Shown: positions 7,413 through 15,103 of the stretch, one piece after another
Numbering within the stretch: the first letter of the stretch is position 1
Layout: each line of letters starts with the position of its first letter
Virus record (IMG/VR): IMGVR_UViG_3300049432_000064
Location: 1-32,019 of that record
DNA: 32,019 nt
Source: a virus
Strand: one strand, 5' to 3'
The notes under the pieces: generated by a model
Seen by the model: only the letters and a program-made list of their open reading frames with translations
Database searches by the model: none
What the model was told of the DNA's origin: nothing
Program-made: the position numbers and the translations under genes

Positions 7413-7442
7413 TTGACATGCGTAACGCGGTAGGCCTATCGT
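7413..7442 (+). promoter_or_regulatory. Rightward promoter of the WYL operon
   Basis: A perfect TTGACA (7413-7418), 18-bp spacer and TATCGT (7437-7442), about 30 bases before the ATG at 7472. Its -35 is one base from the -35 of the leftward promoter, so the two promoters are back to back. Direct repeat copy 2 overlaps the spacer end and the -10. Confidence 0.65.
7428..7438 (+). repeat. Direct repeat copy 2, candidate operator
   Basis: Second identical copy of CGGTAGGCCTA, overlapping the -10 of the rightward promoter. Protein bound here would block RNA polymerase on that promoter. Confidence 0.6.
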
Positions 7443-7471
7443 GTAGCTATCACCGCAACGAGGGGGACCCG

Positions 7472-7861
7472 ATGAGGCAGACCAAGAACGAGACCAGCAC
7501 CCAGACCCTCACCCGCCTCATCACCGCCCTCGACAAGACCCAGCCCGTCACCATCACCTACACCAAGGCCGACGGCACCACCACGGTGAGGACGGTCGAA
7601 CTCTTCGACATCGTCGTGAGCGCGGCGGGCGACATCCTCCTGAAGGGGATGGACCGCGAGACCGGCGAGGCCCGCACCTTCCGCCTTGACCGCCTCGTCT
7701 CCTACACGGTCCACCGCACCGCCTACACGGTGGAGCGCCCCGCCGTCGACGAGCCCAAGACCCGCCCCGCGCACGGCCTCAACACGGTCACCGTGCTCTA
7801 CCCCATCGACTGCCCCGCCACCACGCGCATCGCCCTGCTCGCCGATGCCCTCGCCGCCTAG
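7472..7861 (+). CDS. WYL-domain-like protein, 129 aa
   Basis: ATG start with GAGGGGGA upstream. Residues about 20-80 follow the WYL ligand-sensing fold pattern: V.I.Y...DG....R.V, a short strand pair, then a Gly/Asp turn and a FRLDRL.SYTV ending that is characteristic of WYL domains. There is no helix-turn-helix, unlike full-length WYL regulators. WYL domains are known to bind nucleic acid or nucleotide-like ligands and to regulate defence and DNA-damage genes. This protein may be a stand-alone sensor partnering the divergently encoded HTH protein. The C-terminal 40 residues are of unknown fold. It is the first gene of the rightward control operon. Confidence 0.65.
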   Translation: MRQTKNETSTQTLTRLITALDKTQPVTITYTKADGTTTVRTVELFDIVVSAAGDILLKGMDRETGEARTFRLDRLVSYTVHRTAYTVERPAVDEPKTRPAHGLNTVTVLYPIDCPATTRIALLADALAA

Positions 7862-7870
7862 GAGCCCGCC

Positions 7871-8044
7871 ATGGCCCACACCATCCGCTGCGCCCACGAC
7901 GACTGCCCCGAATACTCCCTACGCGCCTCCTGCCAGCCCACCACCCGCGAACAGGAAGCCGCCGACCACCGCCGCAGCCTCACCGCCGACGGATGGAGCG
8001 ACGTCGAAGGCCGGGACTACTGCCCCAACCACAGCCCCGCCTGA
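7871..8044 (+). CDS. Small Cys/His protein, 57 aa
   Basis: ATG start 9 bases after the WYL gene stop, with GGAG 6 bases upstream. The protein contains CAHDDC near the N-terminus, a further cysteine at about residue 25, and CPNH near the C-terminus, which may bind one zinc ion. It is acidic with one predicted central helix. The family is not recognised. It is probably co-transcribed with the WYL-like gene. Confidence 0.6.
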   Translation: MAHTIRCAHDDCPEYSLRASCQPTTREQEAADHRRSLTADGWSDVEGRDYCPNHSPA

Positions 8045-8094
8045 CCGCCCGACACGACAGAATGGCCCACGCCGCCACCACAAGGAGAACCCGC

Positions 8095-8874
8095 ATGGGA
8101 CGCGAAGTCCGCCGAGTACCCCTCGACTTCGACTGGCCGCTCAACAAGGTCTGGGAAGGCTTCCTGACGCCCGACAGCCTCAACGGCGAGAAGTGCCCCC
8201 ACTGCAACGGAAGTGGCCAGACCCACTTCGGGTGGTGGCTGCAGCACTTCTCCTACCTCATGGGCATGCTCGCCGAGGATGTCCGAGAGCAGGAGCGCGG
8301 CAAGCCGATGCACCCGTGGCTCCGCGAGTTTCCGCACCCGCACGGCCACTTCGAGTACCCCATCGAGGACGACCCGAAGTCGGGCCCCGGGCGCTTCGTA
8401 ATCGACCGCCCCTCCGCAGACGCCGTCGACTTCTTCGCCGCCCTGATGGGTGTTCCCCCGGAGAAGATCACCGGCTCCCTGTTCGGGCAAGACCCGCACT
8501 ACGCGGTCATGCGGAAGCTGACGGAAGCGACCGGCGTAGACGTTGCTTGTAAGGCGTGCGAGGGCCACGGCTCGACAGAGAAGTACCCGGGCCAGCGCGG
8601 CGAGGCCGAGGCGTGGGAGCCGACCGACCCGCCGAAGGGCGACGGCTGGCAACTGTGGGAGACCGTTTCCGAGGGCTCCCCGATCAGCCCCGTGTTCGCC
8701 ACGGCCGACGAGCTCGCCGTATGGATGTCCGACCCGGAGCGTGGTGACCGGTGGGTGCCGCAGGAGGTCGCCGCGAAGTTCATCGCGGACGGCTGGGCTC
8801 CCTCGTTCGTGTCCAGCCCGCAAGCCGGCCTCGTCTCCGGCGTCGAGTGGACCGGCACCCGCGACACCGCCTGA
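8095..8874 (+). CDS. Zinc-ribbon phage protein of a widespread unknown family, 259 aa
   Basis: ATG start with AAGGAG 9 bases upstream. Two half zinc-ribbon motifs of the DnaJ type are present, CPHCNGSG (about residue 34) and CKACEGHG (about residue 153). They are followed by the very characteristic WEPTDPP.GDG.QLWETVSEGSPISPVF segment that I recognise from a family common in phages and prophages of diverse bacteria. The function of that family is not established. The paired CXXCXGXG motifs suggest a single zinc site made by bringing both halves together. It is the last gene before a terminator and closes the control operon. Confidence 0.75.
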   Translation: MGREVRRVPLDFDWPLNKVWEGFLTPDSLNGEKCPHCNGSGQTHFGWWLQHFSYLMGMLAEDVREQERGKPMHPWLREFPHPHGHFEYPIEDDPKSGPGRFVIDRPSADAVDFFAALMGVPPEKITGSLFGQDPHYAVMRKLTEATGVDVACKACEGHGSTEKYPGQRGEAEAWEPTDPPKGDGWQLWETVSEGSPISPVFATADELAVWMSDPERGDRWVPQEVAAKFIADGWAPSFVSSPQAGLVSGVEWTGTRDTA

Positions 8875-8886
8875 CCCCGAACGCGT

Positions 8887-8920
8887 CGGAGGCCCGCCCC
8901 CGACAAGGAGCGGGCCTCCG
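8887..8920 (+). terminator. Hairpin terminator before the packaging genes
   Basis: A perfect 11-bp stem (CGGAGGCCCGC / GCGGGCCTCCG) with a 12-nt loop, 12 bases after the zinc-ribbon gene. It separates the control operon from the virion gene block. Confidence 0.8.
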
Positions 8921-8967
8921 TCATGCGCCCGGAAGATCACCACCCCGGCCCGGGCCACAATCACCCC

Positions 8968-9525
8968 ATGCCGACCTACCCGGCCCGCTGCCCCCACCGC
9001 AACCTCAACGGCCGCATGTGCTGCAACCGAGCAGGCCAAGGCACCAACCACCCCGGCTACGGCGGCTGCTTCTGGCACAAAGGCTCACAACACCACGTCG
9101 AGGAGGCATGGCGCATGGCCCAAGAGATCGCCGCCGAACGGAACATCACCCCACACGAAGCCCTCCTCAACCTCGTCCGCACCGCCACCGGCCGCGCCGC
9201 CTACATCGACACCATCATCCACGAGCGCCTCCGCGAACACATCGCCAAAGGCGGCGACCCCCTCAACCCCCCACGCGAACTCGCACCCTGGCTCAAAGAG
9301 TCCCGCGAGGAACGCAAGCTCGCCGCCGCTACAGCGAAGCAGGCCGTCGACGCCGGCGTCATGGTCGCCCTCGAACGCCGCCTCGACATGGAAGGCGAAC
9401 TCGTCGCCGCGGCCCTGTCCGCCGCCCTCGACGCAATCGAGCTGACCCACGAGCAGCGGGCCGCAGCCCTCGGCGCAGCGCAGCAGCACCTCCTCGTCGT
9501 GGGGGAACTGCCTGCCGCCGGCTGA
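8968..9525 (+). CDS. Putative terminase small subunit, 185 aa
   Basis: The recognition component of the packaging motor. The N-terminus holds a Cys/His cluster (C at about 8, C-C at 18-19, C at 34, H at 37) of the kind seen in actinophage small terminases, where a CXXH-like zinc site precedes the helical body. Residues ~45-175 are helical, with a long central oligomerisation-type helix. No ribosome-binding site precedes the ATG; instead CACAAT sits 6 bases upstream, suggesting a leaderless transcript. It starts the virion gene block immediately after a terminator. It is separated from the large subunit gene by 4.2 kb, which is unusual. Assignment rests on pattern and position. Confidence 0.6.
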   Translation: MPTYPARCPHRNLNGRMCCNRAGQGTNHPGYGGCFWHKGSQHHVEEAWRMAQEIAAERNITPHEALLNLVRTATGRAAYIDTIIHERLREHIAKGGDPLNPPRELAPWLKESREERKLAAATAKQAVDAGVMVALERRLDMEGELVAAALSAALDAIELTHEQRAAALGAAQQHLLVVGELPAAG

Positions 9526-9578
9526 CCCCTGTTCGGGTCCGGAATGGGGGTGCGGATTCCGCTGGCATCCTGCCGCGC

Positions 9579-10244
9579 ATGAGAGGCGTCATTCTCGCGG
9601 GCGGCCGCGGCACCCGGCTCGGGGACACCACCCGTGTCGTGAACAAGCACCTCATCCCGGTCTACGACCGGCCGATGATCTACTACCCGATCGCCACCCT
9701 GAAGGCGATGGGGTGTGACGACATCCTGATCGTGACGGGCGGGGAGCAGGTCGGCGGATTCGCGCAGCTCCTCGGCTCCGGGTTCACGTATCGGGTGCAG
9801 GACCGGCCGGACGGGATCGCCGGAGCGCTGGCCATGGCGGAGGGCTACGTCGGAGCCAAGCCCTTCCCGGTGGTCCTCGGCGACAACTACTTCTCCGCTG
9901 CACCCGTGATGCCGTCGCGCCCGGCGGTGTTCACGTCGAGGACGGACCGGCCGGAGGCGTTCGGGATCTACGATCCTGGCGCGGCGCGGATCGTAGAGAA
10001 GCCCAAGGATCCCGTCTCGGATCTCGCGGTGACCGGGCTGTACGTGTACGACGTGGACGTCTTCGACGTCATCCGCAGCCTGACCCCGTCGGCGCGCGGC
10101 GAGCTGGAGATCACCGACGTCAACAACTGCTACCTCTCGCGCGGTGCGATGGACGTCCACGAGGTGCCCGGCGTGTGGTCGGACATGGGGACGCCGGACA
10201 GTCTGCTGCGGGCGGCACTGCACGCGCAGGCGGCCGCCGCGTGA
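9579..10244 (+). CDS. rmlA: RmlA-like glucose-1-phosphate nucleotidylyltransferase, 221 aa
   Basis: Makes a nucleotide-activated hexose, probably dTDP-glucose, from NTP and hexose-1-phosphate. All core motifs are visible: GGRGTRL (8-14), K23 in NKHLIPVYDRPMIYYP, Q74-DRPDGIA (base/sugar pocket), LGDN with metal-binding D102, EKP (140-142), GLY.YD, and GELEITDVN with the second metal ligand D180. At 221 residues it is shorter than typical RmlA (about 290). The catalytic Rossmann domain is complete, but most of the C-terminal dimerisation/allosteric region is missing. The start lacks a ribosome-binding site, and CATCCT lies 7 bases upstream. First gene of the sugar cassette; it overlaps the next gene by four bases. 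Confidence 0.85.
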   Translation: MRGVILAGGRGTRLGDTTRVVNKHLIPVYDRPMIYYPIATLKAMGCDDILIVTGGEQVGGFAQLLGSGFTYRVQDRPDGIAGALAMAEGYVGAKPFPVVLGDNYFSAAPVMPSRPAVFTSRTDRPEAFGIYDPGAARIVEKPKDPVSDLAVTGLYVYDVDVFDVIRSLTPSARGELEITDVNNCYLSRGAMDVHEVPGVWSDMGTPDSLLRAALHAQAAAA

Positions 10245-10918
10245 CCGGCCTCTTCCGGGCCGTAGTCATCCCGGCCCGGGACCGGCACGACATGCTGCAC
10301 GACTGCATCGAGTCCGTCGTCGACCAGGTCGACCGGGTCATCGTCATCGACAACCTCTCGAACCCGCCGATCGATCCGGACCCGTGGCACGGGAAGGTCG
10401 GCGTTGTCTCGCTGCCCATCGACCCGCCGAACATCTCCACCCTGTGGAACGTCGGCCTCTCGCTCGCCGACGCACAAGCCCACCGCGCCGGCGGCGAGCA
10501 CTGGGACATCGCCGTCCTCAACTCCGACGTCATCGTCCCCGCGGGCTGGGTGATGTCCCTTTCGATGGCCATGCGCAGCACGACCGCCGTCCTCGCCTAC
10601 CCCGACCAGCACGGCGGCCGCGACGTCGTACTGCACACGAAGGCCGAGCCCGTCGACCTCCGCCAACGGATCACCGGCTACGCGTTCATGCTCCGCGGCG
10701 AACACGGCCTGCGCTTCGACGAAGACCTCGCATGGTGGTTTGGCGACGACGCGGCCGACTGGACAGCGCGCGAGCAAGGCGGAGCCCTCCTCGTCCCCGG
10801 CATCCCCGTCGAACACCGCGCCCCCAACATCTCCACCCACGAGCGGCCCGAACTCCTGGAACAAACCGGCCGGGACCGCGCCACATTCGCACGCAAGTGG
10901 GGCCGGACCCCATGGTGA
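10241..10918 (+). CDS. GT2-type glycosyltransferase, 225 aa
   Basis: GTG start overlapping the rmlA-like stop by four bases. The N-terminus VVIPARDR followed by a LHDCIESV helix and VDRVIVIDN strand is the usual start of a GT-A fold family 2 glycosyltransferase. The metal-binding motif is LNSDVIVP, with D96 as the last residue of an N-S-D version of DXD. Further downstream, GYAFMLRGEHGLRFDEDL and the WWFGDDAADW segment correspond to the acceptor-side region containing the catalytic acid pair. It probably uses the activated sugar made by its neighbours. The acceptor is unknown. It has no membrane segment, so it acts in the cytoplasm. Confidence 0.8.
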   Translation: MTGLFRAVVIPARDRHDMLHDCIESVVDQVDRVIVIDNLSNPPIDPDPWHGKVGVVSLPIDPPNISTLWNVGLSLADAQAHRAGGEHWDIAVLNSDVIVPAGWVMSLSMAMRSTTAVLAYPDQHGGRDVVLHTKAEPVDLRQRITGYAFMLRGEHGLRFDEDLAWWFGDDAADWTAREQGGALLVPGIPVEHRAPNISTHERPELLEQTGRDRATFARKWGRTPW

Positions 10919-10926
10919 GGAGCCAC

Positions 10927-11742
10927 ATGAAACTCGCAGTCACCGGAGGCTCCGGCTTCCTCGGCCAAGCCGTCATCAAGCACGCCGAGCAGGCCGGCCA
11001 CGAAGCCTGGTCGTTCGACCGCGCGCACGGCAACGACGTCCTCGGCAGCCTCGACGCGCTCCGCGGGGCGGACGCAGTCATCCACCTCGCCGGCATGCTC
11101 GGCACGTCGGAGCTGTTCGACGCCGCGGAGTCCGCAGTCCACGCGAACGTGATCGGGACGCTGCGAGTCCTGGACTGGTGCAAGGCGAACGACGCCGGGT
11201 ACGTGGGCATCACCATGCCGCCCGTGTTCCCGTCGGTGTACACGGCGACGAAGGTGTGCGCCGACCGGCTGGCGACGGCGTGGCATGAGGCCTACGGGGT
11301 GCCCGTCTCTCACGTGAGGGCGTTCAACGCCTACGGTCCGGGCCAGAAGTGGGGGCCGGGGCACCCGCAGAAGATCGTGCCCACTTTTGCTCGGGCGGCG
11401 TGGGAGGGGCGGCCGCTCCCGGTGTGGGGTGACGGCGAGCAGACCATGGACCTCGTCCACTCGGACGACGTCGGCCGCATGCTCGTCGACGCTGCCACGC
11501 ATGGGGACGACGTCACGTTCGACGCCGGGACTGGCGTGGCGGTCACGGTGAACGAGCTCGCCGCCGCGGTCCTCGACGTCACAGGGTCGACGGCCGGGGT
11601 GGAGCATCTGCCGATGCGGAAGGGTGAGCGGCCGACGCGGATCGTCGCGCAGGGGGATGGGTGGGATCGGCTGGAGTGGAAGCCGGAGTTCGCGTGGCAG
11701 CGTGTGGCGGAGGTCGTGGACTGGTATCGGTCTCCGGTATGA
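10927..11742 (+). CDS. NAD-dependent sugar epimerase/dehydratase, 271 aa
   Basis: Extended short-chain dehydrogenase/reductase family. The NAD-binding motif is TGGSGFLG (6-13), and the catalytic pair is Y105-X3-K109 in VYTATK. A following segment RAFNAYGPGQ and a C-terminal MDLVHSDDVGRM are diagnostic of nucleotide-sugar epimerases/dehydratases (GalE/RmlB/UXS group). At 271 residues it is shorter than RmlB (about 330), so 4-epimerase or related activity is as likely as 4,6-dehydration. ATG 10927 is chosen because GAGGAG lies 5 bases upstream; ATG 10912 is in frame but overlaps the previous gene. It probably converts the nucleotide sugar made by the RmlA-like enzyme. Confidence 0.85.
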   Translation: MKLAVTGGSGFLGQAVIKHAEQAGHEAWSFDRAHGNDVLGSLDALRGADAVIHLAGMLGTSELFDAAESAVHANVIGTLRVLDWCKANDAGYVGITMPPVFPSVYTATKVCADRLATAWHEAYGVPVSHVRAFNAYGPGQKWGPGHPQKIVPTFARAAWEGRPLPVWGDGEQTMDLVHSDDVGRMLVDAATHGDDVTFDAGTGVAVTVNELAAAVLDVTGSTAGVEHLPMRKGERPTRIVAQGDGWDRLEWKPEFAWQRVAEVVDWYRSPV

Positions 11743-12410
11743 GCCGAGTTGCGCTGATCACAGCGATCTACGACGGGTATGACGAGTTGAAGCCGGTGCT
11801 GCCGCAGACGGGTGTGGACGTGGAGTGGATCTGTGTCCACGACGGCCCGCTGCCTGACGCGGAGGCCGCGCAGGGCTGGACGCTGGTGTACGAGCCGCGG
11901 CCGGGGGTGCATCCGAACCGGGCGGCGAAGCATCCGAAGTACGAGCCGTGGAAGTACACCAGCGCACCCGTCTCCATCTGGGTGGACGCGTCGTTCCGGG
12001 TGGTCTCCGAGACGTTCGCGGCCGAGGCGGCAGCACTGCTCACGGACGAGGAGCCGATCGCGCAGTTCGCTCATCCGTGGCGGGACTGCCTGTACGCGGA
12101 GGCCAAGGAGTCGGCGGGGCTGGCGAAGTACGCGGGTGAGCCGGTGCTGGAGCAGGCCGAGGACTACAGGCGGGCCGGGCACCCGGAGAACTGGGGGCTG
12201 TGGGCGACCGGGGTGATCGCGCGCCGTCACACGGAGGCGGTACGGAAGATGGGCTGGCTGTGGCTGGCAGAAACGTACCGGTACTCGTTCCAGGATCAGA
12301 TCTCGCAGCCGTTCGCACTGCGGGAGAAGGGGCTGCGCCCGACGGCGCTGCCGGGGAATCATCTGGCCACACCGTGGCTGGCTTACGAAGGAAGCGCGAG
12401 GCACGGATGA
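11739..12410 (+). CDS. DUF616/TOD1-MUCI70-like glycosyltransferase, 223 aa
   Basis: ATG start overlapping the epimerase stop (ATGA). The sequence follows the DUF616 pattern: an N-terminal ALITAIYDGYDEL strand-turn, a D/E-W-x-C.HD segment, an RAAKHPKYEPWKY basic block, SIWVDASF as the metal-binding-type Asp motif, FAHPWRDCLYAEA and a C-terminal DQISQPFALRE. DUF616 proteins include plant TOD1/MUCI70 and bacterial surface-polysaccharide enzymes and are regarded as GT-A-like glycosyltransferases. A donor sugar cannot be predicted. The 3' half of the cassette from here uses more G-ending codons than the genes before it. Confidence 0.75.
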   Translation: MSRVALITAIYDGYDELKPVLPQTGVDVEWICVHDGPLPDAEAAQGWTLVYEPRPGVHPNRAAKHPKYEPWKYTSAPVSIWVDASFRVVSETFAAEAAALLTDEEPIAQFAHPWRDCLYAEAKESAGLAKYAGEPVLEQAEDYRRAGHPENWGLWATGVIARRHTEAVRKMGWLWLAETYRYSFQDQISQPFALREKGLRPTALPGNHLATPWLAYEGSARHG

Positions 12411-12670
12411 GCGAGCAGCAGATACCGACGGTGGGCCGGATCGTCCACTACGTCAGCCACGGGACGCCCGTCCGTGAGGATGGCACGCAGGCGTACACCG
12501 AGCAGTGCCGCGCAGCAATCATCACGGGCGCACCCGACTGCGATGCCCACATGGAGTGCGCGTCTCTCGCCGTGCTCAACCCGACAGGCCTGTTCTTCGA
12601 TCAGCACGTTCCGCACAACGAGACCAGCCAGCAGCGCGGCGGCACGTGGCACTGGCCGGAGCGTGTCTGA
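12407..12670 (+). CDS. Small actinophage protein of unknown function, 87 aa
   Basis: ATG start overlapping the previous stop by four bases, with GGAAG further upstream. The sequence VHYVSHGTPV near the start, an ECASLAVLNPTGLFFD middle and a GGTWHWPE C-terminus are those of a short protein family that I recognise as common in actinobacterial phages, usually near structural genes. No function is established. The compact SH3-like beta pattern and conserved Trp/His suggest a small beta-barrel. In this window it sits inside the sugar cassette, although relatives are found apart from such genes, so it may not take part in the sugar pathway. Confidence 0.7.
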   Translation: MSEQQIPTVGRIVHYVSHGTPVREDGTQAYTEQCRAAIITGAPDCDAHMECASLAVLNPTGLFFDQHVPHNETSQQRGGTWHWPERV

Positions 12671-13113
12671 TGGCGAGCATTGAGATCGGCGGCGGCACCC
12701 TCGTCCAACCCGGCTGGATCAACCTCGACTCCCGCAACGGCGACGGCGACTGGAAGCGCATGGCGCAGGACACGCCGTGGCCCACGCCGGACAACAGCAT
12801 CGACGCGATCCGCGCCTCGCACGTGATGGAGCACATCCCGGCCGGGCAGCCCCGCATTGACGTGATGAACGAGGCGCACCGCGTGCTGAAGCGGGGCGGT
12901 GTCTTCGAGGTCATCGTGCCGATCGTGAACGACCCGCTGTCGTGGCACGCGATCGCCGACCCCACCCACGTCAGCTTCTGGGTGCTGGAGTCGTTCCACT
13001 ACTTCGACGGGCACTTCGCCGCGAACGCCGACTACGGGATCCGGCTGTGGCAGACGCTGGAGCTGCGGGTCGAGGGCGGCTTCGAGTGCCACTGGAAGGG
13101 CACCCCGCGGTGA
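12670..13113 (+). CDS. Class I SAM-dependent methyltransferase, 147 aa
   Basis: The ATG shares one base with the preceding stop (TGATG). The SAM-binding motif I is a short IEIGGG (4-9), followed by GWINLD (acidic end of strand 2), the VDAIRASHVMEHI segment (motif II/III region) and EAHRVLKRGGVFEVIVP (post-III). This matches predicted SAM methyltransferases of the COG4627-like group often found beside glycosyltransferase genes. It is small (147 residues), with the core Rossmann fold but little substrate domain. The likely substrate is the sugar or glycan made by the neighbouring enzymes; a protein or DNA substrate cannot be excluded. Confidence 0.75.
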   Translation: MASIEIGGGTLVQPGWINLDSRNGDGDWKRMAQDTPWPTPDNSIDAIRASHVMEHIPAGQPRIDVMNEAHRVLKRGGVFEVIVPIVNDPLSWHAIADPTHVSFWVLESFHYFDGHFAANADYGIRLWQTLELRVEGGFECHWKGTPR

Positions 13114-13691
13114 CGCCAGGCGTGACGGTCGTGACCCCCTTCCACGCTCAGCGGAAGGCCAACGGCATGCTCGAACGTGCCGCGCGCTCCGTCCAAGCCC
13201 AGACGTTCCCCGTCGCCCACATCCTCGCCGAGGACATCCACCACGTCGGCGCCGCCATCACCCGCGCACACGGCCTCCACCTCGTCGACACCGAATGGAC
13301 CGCATTCCTCGACAGCGACGACGAGCTCGACCCCGACCACATCGAGCATCTCCTCGCCTGCGCCGAGGAGACCGGCGCCGACTACGTGTACCCATGGTTC
13401 CGCGTCGTCGGCGGGACGGACCCCTTCCCGATGTTCTTCGGCCGCCCCTTCGACCCGGCCTGCCCCAACAGCACGACGATCACGATCCTCGTCCGTACCG
13501 AGCTCGCCAAGCAGGTCGGCTTCGCCCGCGACCCCAACGTCCAAGTCTCCGGCGAGGACTACGCCTTCACCCTCGGCTGCATCGCCGCCGGAGCAAAGAT
13601 CGTCCACCACCCGGCGAGGACATGGACGTGGCACCACCACGGCAGGAACTCGGCCGGCCTACCCGACCGCGGTGACGCACGCCGCCGCTGA
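13110..13691 (+). CDS. GT2-type glycosyltransferase, 193 aa
   Basis: GTG start overlapping the methyltransferase stop (GTGA). A GT-A fold is indicated by VTVVTPFHAQR at the N-terminus, the SVQAQTFPVAHI strand, and FLDSDDELDPDHI with the D68-S-D70-D71 metal/nucleotide motif, the classical GT2 sequence. A later VSGEDYAFTLGCIAAGAKI corresponds to the catalytic ED. HHP and WHHHGRNS near the C-terminus match the end of many GT2 domains. It is soluble and lacks a processive-synthase membrane region, so it adds single sugars. It ends 42 bases before the large terminase gene and closes the cassette. Confidence 0.8.
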   Translation: MTPGVTVVTPFHAQRKANGMLERAARSVQAQTFPVAHILAEDIHHVGAAITRAHGLHLVDTEWTAFLDSDDELDPDHIEHLLACAEETGADYVYPWFRVVGGTDPFPMFFGRPFDPACPNSTTITILVRTELAKQVGFARDPNVQVSGEDYAFTLGCIAAGAKIVHHPARTWTWHHHGRNSAGLPDRGDARRR

Positions 13692-13733
13692 GCTCCGGAC
13701 GAACAACCGCCCGACAGCCGTCACAATCCGACC

Positions 13734-15098
13734 ATGACCACCGAGGACAGGGCCCGAGTAGCGCAACGCGCCGCCGCCCTCCTCAGCGCCCAACTCGCCC
13801 CCCGCTGGCAGCCGCAACCCCACCAGATCCCACCCGACGGCAACTGGACCGGCTGGCTCCTCATGGCAGGCAGAGGCAGCGGGAAATCGAAAGCCTGCGC
13901 CGAATACGTACGCCAGCACGTCGCCGGACCGGCCTGCCTCCCCGGCGCTGTACCCCACTGGATCGCCATCATCGCGCCCACCCTCGGCGACGGCGTCACC
14001 TCCATGTACGAAGGCCCCGGCGGTATCCGCAACGCCGACCCCGGCGCGAAACTCGTGCAGGCCCCGGGCGGCATGGTCATCCGCTGGCCCAACGGCAGCC
14101 AGGCCAAGCTCTTCGGCAGCCACAGCCCCGAGGACGTCGAACGCCTCCGCGCCGGCGGCAACTCGTGCCTCGCCGTGCTGGAGGAGTTCGCCGCGTGGCG
14201 GTACATGGAGCAGGCCTACGACCAGCTCAGGTTCGGCCTCCGGTCCGGGCCGCGCCCGCACTGGATCGCGGCGACCACGCCGAAGCCGCGCCCGCTCCTG
14301 AAGCGGATGCTCGCCGGGGAGATCGCAGGCGTCGTGCATACGCACGCGACGATGTACGACAACCCGCACCTCGAACAGTCCGTCAAAGACGCACTGGAGG
14401 ACACCTACGCGGGCACCGACATTGGCGCACAGGAACTCCAAGGGCGCCTGATCGACGAGGTCGCCGAAGCCTTGTGGACGCGCGCCACGCTGGAGGAGAC
14501 CCGGGTACGGTCGGACGAAGTCCCGGAGCTGAAGCGGATCTCCGTCGGCGTCGACCCGTCCGGCGGGGCCGGGGAGCAGGGCATCGTCGTCGTCGGCAAG
14601 TCCGGGCTCGTCATCCCCGGCGACGGCGGCCGGCCGCAGCACCACGGCTACGTCCTCGACGACCGGTCATGCAAGCTGTCGCCGGACCAGTGGGGGCGTC
14701 GCGCGGTGCAGGCCGCGATCGACTGGGAGGCCGACGAGATCACGTGTGAGGTCAACTATGGCGGGGCGATGGCGGTGGCCACCCTCCGCACGGCGGCCGA
14801 GGCGCTCGGCGTGGACATCCCGATCCGCACGGTGACGGCGACGCGCGGCAAGGTGGTGCGGGCGCAGCCGGTCGCGGCGCTGGGAGCGCAGGGCCGTTGG
14901 CACATGGCCGGGGTGTTCCCCGAGCTGGAGGATCAGCTGGCGACCTGGTACCCCGAACTCGGCTGGTCGCCGGACCGGTTGGATGCGATGGTGTGGCCGG
15001 CCTGGCAGATGAAGCTGGTCGGGACGGCCGCGCGCGGTCAGGGTTCGTTGGGTGGGGATCTGGCCAGAAAGCAGATCGTTGGCGGGCGGCTACGGTGA
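13734..15098 (+). CDS. terL: Terminase large subunit, 454 aa
   Basis: The ATPase and nuclease that packages phage DNA into the prohead. Walker A is AGRGSGKS (45-52), Walker B is LAVLEE ending at E150-E151, and a coupling motif follows as IAATTPKP. The C-terminal RNase H-like nuclease begins at ISVGVDPSGG, with the catalytic D274. A second acidic motif lies in the EVNYGGAMAV region. The length matches actinophage siphoviral terminases. No ribosome-binding site precedes the ATG; CACAAT sits 6 bases upstream. It overlaps by a few bases a possible GTG start of the next gene. Confidence 0.92.
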   Translation: MTTEDRARVAQRAAALLSAQLAPRWQPQPHQIPPDGNWTGWLLMAGRGSGKSKACAEYVRQHVAGPACLPGAVPHWIAIIAPTLGDGVTSMYEGPGGIRNADPGAKLVQAPGGMVIRWPNGSQAKLFGSHSPEDVERLRAGGNSCLAVLEEFAAWRYMEQAYDQLRFGLRSGPRPHWIAATTPKPRPLLKRMLAGEIAGVVHTHATMYDNPHLEQSVKDALEDTYAGTDIGAQELQGRLIDEVAEALWTRATLEETRVRSDEVPELKRISVGVDPSGGAGEQGIVVVGKSGLVIPGDGGRPQHHGYVLDDRSCKLSPDQWGRRAVQAAIDWEADEITCEVNYGGAMAVATLRTAAEALGVDIPIRTVTATRGKVVRAQPVAALGAQGRWHMAGVFPELEDQLATWYPELGWSPDRLDAMVWPAWQMKLVGTAARGQGSLGGDLARKQIVGGRLR

Positions 15099-15103
15099 CG
15101 GGC

